Of a stretch of 64,000 nucleotides of DNA, positions 58,603 to 64,000 are shown piece after piece. Position 1 is the first letter of the stretch. Every line of letters starts with the position of its first letter. This stretch comes from Anaerolineales bacterium (lineage in GTDB: Bacteria > Chloroflexota > Anaerolineae > Anaerolineales > Villigracilaceae). A program made the translations under genes and the position numbers. The notes beneath the pieces were generated by a model, which saw only the letters and a program-made list of their open reading frames with translations, did no database searches and was not told where the DNA came from. The stretch covers positions 4,207,223 to 4,271,222 of the forward strand of contig JABTTV010000001.1 of the NCBI GenBank assembly GCA_015075725.1. Reading direction: 5' to 3'.

Positions 58603-60243
58603 ATGCCCAACCAGCCCTTAATCATCGAAAACCTCACGTTCAAATACCGTACCCGTCCCGAGCTGGCTTTGGAGAACATATCCTTAAAGGTAAACCCGGG
58701 GGAATTGTTATTGATCGCCGGTTCGAGCGGATGCGGCAAAACGACTCTCGCGCGCTGCATCAATGGCCTGATTCCGCGAAGCTACCGCGGCGAACGAAGC
58801 GGCCAGGTTCTCCTGCATGGCAGGGAAGTTGCCGACATGCAGATCTCCGAAATCGCTCAGGTTGTGGGGACGTTATTGCAGGACCCGGAGCGGCAGATCG
58901 TCGCCAGCAATGTTTTCAATGAGATCGCATTTGGTCCCGAAAATTTGGGGCTTCCACGCGCAGAGATCATCAATCGGGTCGACCAGGCGATAAGCCGGTT
59001 GAATCTCGAATACCTGCGCGAACGCGAGACGTTCAATCTATCGGGTGGTGAAAAGCAGAAGGTGGCTCTGGCGGGCGTCCTGACGATGAACCCGTCCATC
59101 CTGCTGCTGGATGAACCCCTCGCCTCTCTCGACCCTGCATCTGCTCATGAAGCCCTCGAAGTTTTTCGAAGCCTCGCAGATGAAGGCAAAACGGTCATCC
59201 TTGTGGAGCACCGGGTCGAGGATGCGATCGACGCCAGGCCGGATCGACTCTTATACATGGAAGATGGAAAAATCAAATATCTTGGTCCCATCCGCGACCT
59301 TCCGCCGGAGATCGATCATACAAAAGTGAAACTGCCCGCCCCCTGGGTTGTGCAAAGGGTCAAAGCGTTGGATAAAGTCCCGGCCGCGCCACCCAAACCC
59401 GAAGCCGGGGAAAGAGGCGAGCCGTTGGTCGTCTTCGAGAACGTGGATTTCTGTTACGATGAGGAATATCCGCTCGTTTTGCAAAACGTCAACCTGAAGA
59501 TCTATCCCGGCGATCTGATCGCTGTGTTGGGTCCGAACGGTGCAGGGAAATCCACGCTGGTCAAACATGCTATCGGGCTACTTAAACCCACGGGAGGGCG
59601 CGTTCTGGTCCAAGGCGAGGACACGCGCAGGTTGAGCGTCGCCCAAATTGCGCGGACGTTGGGTTACGTTTTTCAAAGCCCGACCCACATGTTGTATGCG
59701 CCCACGGTCAGGGAAGAGTTGGAATTCGGTCCAAAGAATCTCGAATTCGACCCGACGTCGATCCCGCAATACGTGAACGAAAGTCTGTCAACGGTCAACC
59801 TGAAAGGGTTCGAGGAATACCCTCCGCTTGGTTTGTCGTTTGGACAGCAAAAACGAACCACCATCGCGGCGGTGCTGGCGATGCGTTCAAAGATCCTAAT
59901 CATGGATGAACCGACCGCCGGGCAGGATTTTGCAAATTACACCCGTTTCATGAAGGCATTATGCGACACGTCGGACAACGCGCAATCCATTCTGACCGCG
60001 AATTTTGCCGCGACGATTTTCATTACGCATGATCTCGACCTTGCAGTGACCTACGCCAACCGCGTATTATTGTTCGGCGACAAACACATCATCGCCGACG
60101 GCAAACCACAGGATGTATTGAAGGACGACCAACTTCTCCGAAGGTATCGTGTGCGTCCCACTTCGCTTCTTCGCCTTAACCTAGACCTGCTGCCGCGCAC
60201 CGGGCGTTTTCTGCCCGCCGAATCGTTGGCGGCTTATGCATAG
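58603..60243 (+). CDS. ECF transporter energizing ATPase, two ATPase domains fused
   Basis: 546 residues. First ATPase: SSGCGKTT (about 39-46), LQDPERQIVASNVFNEI, LSGGEKQKVALAG, ILLLDEPLASLD. Linker about 250-275. Second: GPNGAGKSTLV (about 308-318), FQSPTHMLYAPTV (Q-loop), LSFGQQKRTTIA (signature with F for G), IMDEPTAGQD and ITHDLD. The domain order EcfA1-EcfA2 in one chain replaces two separate genes. Followed by the S component and EcfT genes. Located at the cytoplasmic face of the membrane. Confidence 0.93.
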   Translation: MPNQPLIIENLTFKYRTRPELALENISLKVNPGELLLIAGSSGCGKTTLARCINGLIPRSYRGERSGQVLLHGREVADMQISEIAQVVGTLLQDPERQIVASNVFNEIAFGPENLGLPRAEIINRVDQAISRLNLEYLRERETFNLSGGEKQKVALAGVLTMNPSILLLDEPLASLDPASAHEALEVFRSLADEGKTVILVEHRVEDAIDARPDRLLYMEDGKIKYLGPIRDLPPEIDHTKVKLPAPWVVQRVKALDKVPAAPPKPEAGERGEPLVVFENVDFCYDEEYPLVLQNVNLKIYPGDLIAVLGPNGAGKSTLVKHAIGLLKPTGGRVLVQGEDTRRLSVAQIARTLGYVFQSPTHMLYAPTVREELEFGPKNLEFDPTSIPQYVNESLSTVNLKGFEEYPPLGLSFGQQKRTTIAAVLAMRSKILIMDEPTAGQDFANYTRFMKALCDTSDNAQSILTANFAATIFITHDLDLAVTYANRVLLFGDKHIIADGKPQDVLKDDQLLRRYRVRPTSLLRLNLDLLPRTGRFLPAESLAAYA

Positions 60244-60250
60244 TGAATCC

Positions 60251-60277
60251 CCCTGCAACGCGGAGGCATCTGCAGGG
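60251..60277 (+). repeat. Small inverted repeat between EcfA and S-component genes
   Basis: CCCTGCA (60251-60257) with TGCAGGG (60271-60277) and a 13-nt loop, followed by TTTATTC. It could weakly attenuate or simply stabilise the downstream message. Confidence 0.4.
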
Positions 60278-60334
60278 TTTATTCATACAGGGTCAGCGTT
60301 TGTTCAATTCGATAATTCAAAAAGGAGAGAAATC

Positions 60335-60883
60335 ATGAACGATAACAGCACCTGGGCATTTGGAACCCGTCAGGTCGTTTACGGGGCGATCGGCGCCGCG
60401 TTGTACGGCGTCCTCTCGTGGGTCACCAATATCTTCCCCCTCCCCGCTGCCGGAAACATCACCTTCCGCCCCGCGGTCGCCGTGTTGATCTTCTTCAGCG
60501 TGGCATACGGTCCCTGGGTGGGCCTGCTCGCCGGTTTCATCGGCAACACGCTCGGCGATGCCTTGAGCGGATGGGGCTTCTACTGGAACTGGAGCCTCGG
60601 CAACGGATTGATGGGCCTGGTCGCGGGTCTGGTGATGTCACAGATCACGGACTTCCGCGCGCAGGGTCAGATCATCAAAGCCGTCATTTACGGCTTGATC
60701 GGCATCGCTGTCGGCATGCTGTTCGCTTCCCTGACAGAAATGTTCACCGGCGGCATCGACTTCAATACCGCCCTGTTCGGCTATTTCACGCCCGCCTTCC
60801 TCGGTAACGCGATCGTCACCATCGTCCTCCTGCCCATCCTGATGGTCGCCTTCGCCGCCGTTGCATCGAGGCGCGGCCGCTAA
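60335..60883 (+). CDS. ECF transporter S component
   Basis: 182 residues from the ATG at 60335 (AAAGGAGAG upstream). Six helices: QVVYGAIGAALYGVLSWVTN, then FRPAVAVLIFFSVAYGPWVG, and LGDALSGWGFYWNWSLGNG, a pattern (A-x3-G in helix 1, fold with FRP loop) of CbrT/HtsT-like substrate-binding subunits. The substrate is a vitamin or small molecule, not predictable. No riboswitch-like leader was found. Lies between the ATPase and EcfT. Confidence 0.85.
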   Translation: MNDNSTWAFGTRQVVYGAIGAALYGVLSWVTNIFPLPAAGNITFRPAVAVLIFFSVAYGPWVGLLAGFIGNTLGDALSGWGFYWNWSLGNGLMGLVAGLVMSQITDFRAQGQIIKAVIYGLIGIAVGMLFASLTEMFTGGIDFNTALFGYFTPAFLGNAIVTIVLLPILMVAFAAVASRRGR

Positions 60884-60888
60884 ATCCC

Positions 60889-61779
60889 ATGTTGGTCACC
60901 TGGAAGTACCGCCCGCGAAATACGTTCATCCAGCGGCTGGATCCGCGCACCAGACTCATCTTCATGCTCTGCATCATCTTTGCATTTACCATCCCCGAGA
61001 TCTGGGACTACCGCATCATTCTTCCGCTCTTTGCCATATCGCTGACCCTGTACCTTATGGCACGCATCGAGTGGAAGGATGTGCGGCGCGCGTGGATATA
61101 CATTTTCATCCTTGTATTCTTCATCGTGGGATTGAACGGCCTGCTTTCCGGGCGCGGCGGTCCTTCCTCGGTGACCAACCTCCCCTCCCCCATAGTCTTC
61201 GAAGTACCCATAAAAATCCCGTTCACCGACATCGGCTGGGACGTCCCGGTGACCGTGTCGAAGATCTGGTTCGCGTTGAATCAGATGACGCGCATGATCA
61301 CGATGGCGATCCTTGCCATTCCCATCCCGTATACGATGGATCCAAATATCTATGGAACAGCGTTCAAAAGGATGGGCGCGTCTGACAAAGTGTCCTTCAC
61401 CATGGACCTGGCGTTCCGGTTTCTGCCGACCTTTGCGCGCGATTTTACGATCACAATGGATGCCCAGCGCGCACGCGGGTATGAAATGGAAAAGCTCAAG
61501 GGAGGGATCCCCACGCGCATCCGGAAACTTGCCCCGTTGATCATCCCTGTCGTCATGCAGTCCACGGTCACAGGTGAAGAGGTGATCGACGCAATGGATC
61601 TACGGGCGTTCGGCACCAAGCAAAGGACATGGGTGAAAGACAACCTGAAATATGCGCCGCGCGATTACCTGATCCTGGGCATAGGTGTGGCGGCGTTTGT
61701 CAGTTGCTGTGTGCTGAAATGGGTGTTCGGTATCGGCGAGTACTTCGTACCGGATTTCTTCATGAGTTTGTTCGTCTGA
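60889..61779 (+). CDS. ECF transporter transmembrane component EcfT
   Basis: 296 residues; four to five helices and two coupling motifs: RARGYEM at about 196-202 (the A-R-G signature) and EEVIDAMDLRAFGTKQR (DAM...RG-like). RLDPRTRLIFMLCIIF begins the first helix. Starts 5 nt after the S component. A bidirectional hairpin terminator follows the stop. Confidence 0.9.
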   Translation: MLVTWKYRPRNTFIQRLDPRTRLIFMLCIIFAFTIPEIWDYRIILPLFAISLTLYLMARIEWKDVRRAWIYIFILVFFIVGLNGLLSGRGGPSSVTNLPSPIVFEVPIKIPFTDIGWDVPVTVSKIWFALNQMTRMITMAILAIPIPYTMDPNIYGTAFKRMGASDKVSFTMDLAFRFLPTFARDFTITMDAQRARGYEMEKLKGGIPTRIRKLAPLIIPVVMQSTVTGEEVIDAMDLRAFGTKQRTWVKDNLKYAPRDYLILGIGVAAFVSCCVLKWVFGIGEYFVPDFFMSLFV

Positions 61780-61781
61780 AC

Positions 61782-61808
61782 AAAAACGCCGCTCGGAGCG
61801 GCGTTTTT
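61782..61808. terminator. Terminator after the ECF operon
   Basis: AAAAACGCCGCTC (to 61794) pairs with GAGCGGCGTTTTT (61796-61808); A-run before and T-run after give termination for both directions. Confidence 0.95.
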
Positions 61809-61946
61809 TATTTGCTTATTGCAAAAGCCACATTCTTACCCTACTCAAGTCAGCCTGCCCGCCGCCGGGGACTGCAGCGGAAGCACGGATGCGAACGGTC
61901 TAATTAATCAAGCCATGCAATACGCCGCGCCCCCAGGTGAGGAGAA

Positions 61947-62777
61947 TTATGTGAACACATCACGCGGATATGTCTCTCCGGCTTTGACTTTCAATTCCAT
62001 ATGGTTCTGTTCGGGGGCGAAGACGCAGGTGGCAAAATCGGTGAAGGCGCAGGGCGGGTTGTAGGCCTTATTGAAGTCGAGGAACATCTTTCCGTCCGGC
62101 TCGACATCCGCAACAAGATAGCGGCCCGTCGGGTAGGTTTCGTCGTCGCTGGTCGGGTCCCGGAAGCGGAGGAAGAACGTGCCGTCGTCCTCCTTGTTGA
62201 TGTCCAATTTATATTGCTTTCCCTCGAACTCGAAGGAGACAAATCCTTCCACAGGGAATTCGGCTTTTTCGCCGGTCAGGTCCGGGAAGTATGCCATCTT
62301 GGGTTTGTCATACGCGTTGAAAACCACCGGGATGCGAAAGGCTTCGTCGATGTCGTACCAGGTTCGGGCGGGGAACGAGGCGCGCTTTTTCGTCTGGTTA
62401 TCCCACATGCGGATGCCCATCCGGTTTCCGCGCTGGATGACGACCATTTGAATCCCCTCGAGTTTGATGAAGCTCGGGTTTTCGGTAATGTCCGGTTGGA
62501 GGACGGCAAAATCGGTCAGTTTGTCGTCGACAATGATCCTCTGCCCGGAATTGGTTCGCAGCGAGACCGATCTGCCGTTGTATTCGAAATAACCGATCTT
62601 GTCGGGCACCCGCCGGGGAAGTTCGATCTCGTTCCCGGGGTCGGAACCGAAATGATTCCTGCCGAGTTTCAACCAGTAGAGGCCGGCGAGGGCAAGCCAG
62701 TTGTTTTCCCTGCGGATGTTTTCATTGCGTTCTTTTCGCCACCGGGCAATCATCTGGCGGTATGTCTTGTCGGGCAT
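61947..62777 (-). CDS. DUF1684 protein
   Basis: 276 residues, soluble. Matches the DUF1684 layout: WRKERNENIRRENNWLALAGL at the N-terminus (in part), LKLGRNHFGSDPGNEI, a long beta-rich middle, and the hallmark C-terminal part with LDFNKAYNPPCAFTDFATC (in part) and PEQNHMELKVKAGE. The role is unknown; no enzymatic residues are agreed. A TATAAT box lies 8 nt before the ATG with no SD in between. Confidence 0.9.
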   Translation of the reverse strand: MPDKTYRQMIARWRKERNENIRRENNWLALAGLYWLKLGRNHFGSDPGNEIELPRRVPDKIGYFEYNGRSVSLRTNSGQRIIVDDKLTDFAVLQPDITENPSFIKLEGIQMVVIQRGNRMGIRMWDNQTKKRASFPARTWYDIDEAFRIPVVFNAYDKPKMAYFPDLTGEKAEFPVEGFVSFEFEGKQYKLDINKEDDGTFFLRFRDPTSDDETYPTGRYLVADVEPDGKMFLDFNKAYNPPCAFTDFATCVFAPEQNHMELKVKAGETYPRDVFT

Positions 62778-62785
62778 ATTGAAAA

Positions 62786-62791
62786 ATTATA
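62786..62791 (-). promoter_or_regulatory. -10 box 8 nt before DUF1684 start
   Basis: Minus-strand TATAAT (62791 to 62786), then TTTTCAAT and the ATG at 62777. No SD. Same arrangement as for thrB and the metallopeptidase gene at 28137. Confidence 0.5.
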
Positions 62792-62891
62792 TCAAAGGAG
62801 GGCTGCATGAGCAGAGGGCTTTCGTTTTTGATAAAATGATTCATGCAGTTTCACTGCGGCAAAAGACAAAATTCACTTTAAGGAGCAGGGC

Positions 62892-63446
62892 ATGGGTTTG
62901 AAACCCGATCATTGGATTCGAAAAATGGCGCTGGAGCAAGGCATGATCGATCCGTTCGTGGACAGGCAGGTGCGCAACGGCGTGATCTCCTACGGCGTCT
63001 CGTCGTACGGATACGACATCCGCGTGGCGAATGAGTTCAAAATCTTCACGAACGTTTTTTCGGCAACGGTGGACCCCAAACATTTCAACACGGATTCAAT
63101 GGTGGATTTCAGCGGGGATGTATGCATCGTGCCGCCCAATTCGTTCGCGCTGGCACGCACGGTGGAATATTTCCGCATCCCGCGCAAGGTGCTGACGATC
63201 TGTCTGGGAAAATCCACCTATGCGCGCTGCGGGATCATCGTCAACGTCACACCGTTCGAGCCGGAATGGGAAGGGTACGTCACGCTCGAAATTTCGAACA
63301 CCACACCCCTGCCCGCCAAGATATACGCCAACGAAGGGCTGGCCCAGGTGCTCTTCTTCGAAGCGGACGAGGAATGCGAGATCTCCTACGCCGACAAGAA
63401 AGGCAAGTATCAAAAACAACAGTCCATCGTCCTGCCGAAGTTGTGA
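62892..63446 (+). CDS. dcd: dCTP deaminase
   Basis: 184 residues. DHWIRKMALEQGMIDPFVD at the start, SSYGYDIRVANEFKIF, VVPPNSFALARTVEY-type VPPNSFALARTVEYF and the signature CLGKSTYARCGIIVNVTPFEPEWEG (in parts), with the catalytic Glu in FEPEWEGYVTLEI. Converts dCTP to dUTP as the first step of dTTP supply. AAGGAG upstream of the ATG. Confidence 0.95.
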   Translation: MGLKPDHWIRKMALEQGMIDPFVDRQVRNGVISYGVSSYGYDIRVANEFKIFTNVFSATVDPKHFNTDSMVDFSGDVCIVPPNSFALARTVEYFRIPRKVLTICLGKSTYARCGIIVNVTPFEPEWEGYVTLEISNTTPLPAKIYANEGLAQVLFFEADEECEISYADKKGKYQKQQSIVLPKL

Positions 63447-63482
63447 AGCCCGGAAGCCGTTCCATCAACCAGGAGCAATGCC

Positions 63483-64000
63483 ATGTCCAATATTCGTCCG
63501 GAAGATAACATCATCAATGAAATCGAGGTCCTTCAAAGGAAGATGATCCAGTCGATTGGAAGGCTGGCGGGTTCCGGCAACCCGCAAGTCACCTCCATCA
63601 ACCTCGAATTAAAGGATTTCGTGCGCGAACTCGACCAGGTCCGCGAGGATTTGAAAAAACGATTCGAGAAGGACCGCGACGAAATGGAAGCGCGATTCAA
63701 GAAACAGCAGGAACGATTGGAAGCGCTCGCCGGGATCGGGGCGGTCATCAATTCCTCGCTCGATCACAAACGCGTGATGGACAAGGTGATGGATGCATTG
63801 ATCGGTCTGATGAAGGCCGAACGCGGCTTTTTGATGTTGAAGGACGATCAGGGAGACTTTCAGGTACAGATCGCGCGCGACGTAAAGCACAACGTTGTCT
63901 CCAAGGACGATTTTGAGATCAGCAAAAGCATCGTCCGCCAGGTGCTCGAGAACGGGGAGGCAGTCCTGACGACCAGCGCCAAGGACGATCCGCGCTTCGG
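63483..64000 (+). CDS. GAF-domain signalling protein, 3' end cut by window
   Basis: The frame from ATG 63483 (CAGGAG upstream) runs open to the window edge, 172 residues so far. About 35-80 is a charged coiled coil (LKKRFEKDRDEMEARF), followed by a GAF-type sensor domain starting LAGIGAVINSSLDHKRVMDK and MKAERGFLMLKDDQGDFQ. The catalytic output domain, probably a histidine kinase, cyclase or sigma-54-like regulator, lies beyond the window. Confidence 0.8.
   Translation, partial: MSNIRPEDNIINEIEVLQRKMIQSIGRLAGSGNPQVTSINLELKDFVRELDQVREDLKKRFEKDRDEMEARFKKQQERLEALAGIGAVINSSLDHKRVMDKVMDALIGLMKAERGFLMLKDDQGDFQVQIARDVKHNVVSKDDFEISKSIVRQVLENGEAVLTTSAKDDPRF

Noticed and set aside
60244..60334. Riboswitch before the ECF S component
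   Set aside because: Only a 7-bp inverted repeat is present and the space is too short for a known vitamin riboswitch.
1..64000. tRNA, rRNA, CRISPR arrays, IS elements or integrase/attachment sites
   Set aside because: No cloverleaf with GGTTCGA-type T-loop, no regularly spaced direct repeats and no transposase or integrase frame were found on either strand by reading.

Overview
The window looks like a chromosome segment of a bacterium of the phylum Chloroflexota, most likely class Anaerolineae. This is an inference from gene content: PT-rich SH3 lipoproteins, MinD/ParA-type proteins, DUF1684 and DUF62 proteins, fused ECF ATPases, C-terminal dockerin-like modules and a GC-moderate base composition. 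No rRNA, tRNA or CRISPR array was seen. Genes lie on both strands in short operons with many recognisable hairpin terminators.

Layout. 1-3942 (minus): membrane arm of respiratory complex I in the order nuoA-H-J-K-L, without the peripheral subunits. 4053-9464 (minus): a lipoprotein, a small membrane protein, a nucleotidyltransferase-fold protein, a choline-kinase-like enzyme, an APC amino-acid permease and a metallophosphoesterase. 10025-11637 (minus): Pit phosphate transporter with its DUF47 partner. 11998-15120: tryptophanase and tryptophan 2,3-dioxygenase flanking a decayed ECF-sigma locus. 16067-19991 (minus): MacAB-like efflux operon with an SH3 lipoprotein. 20252-21694: GltD-like oxidoreductase. 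21880-25242: an AT-richer accessory island with a J-domain protein, a MinD-like protein with a ruined P-loop that runs into an Hsp70 substrate-binding domain, a HEPN/AbiU2-like protein and a broken DUF1801 gene. 25766-27995 (minus): MoxR ATPase plus VWA/zincin protein. 28137-35527: protein quality control, TrmI, Nudix, L25, PaiB-like and ATP-grasp genes. 35576-39165 (minus): ferredoxin, FAD oxidoreductase, membrane cytochrome b and a 17-heme cytochrome c, forming a candidate electron conduit. 39367-44087: housekeeping genes (csp, mtnN, phosphoesterase, amidohydrolase). 44507-47491: a giant secreted modular glycan-active protein. 47654-52838: C39-like protease, tandem SLATT membrane protein and a deoxyribosyltransferase-like/TRAFs-binding/SLOG protein, which together look like a nucleotide-sensing conflict system. 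52857-63446: nucleotide, threonine and SAM metabolism plus a complete ECF vitamin-type importer. 63483-end: start of a GAF signalling protein.

The two strongest candidates for undescribed biology are the C39/SLATT/TRAFs-SLOG operon and the J-domain/pseudo-MinD/Hsp70-SBD/HEPN island. Other cross-cutting signals are several SD-less starts placed 6-8 nt behind a -10 box (leaderless mRNAs), divergent promoters with overlapping -10 boxes, CRP/FNR-like palindromes before redox genes, a SAM-hydrolase gene that seems to start at ATA, and three otherwise intact reading frames each cut by one in-frame stop.
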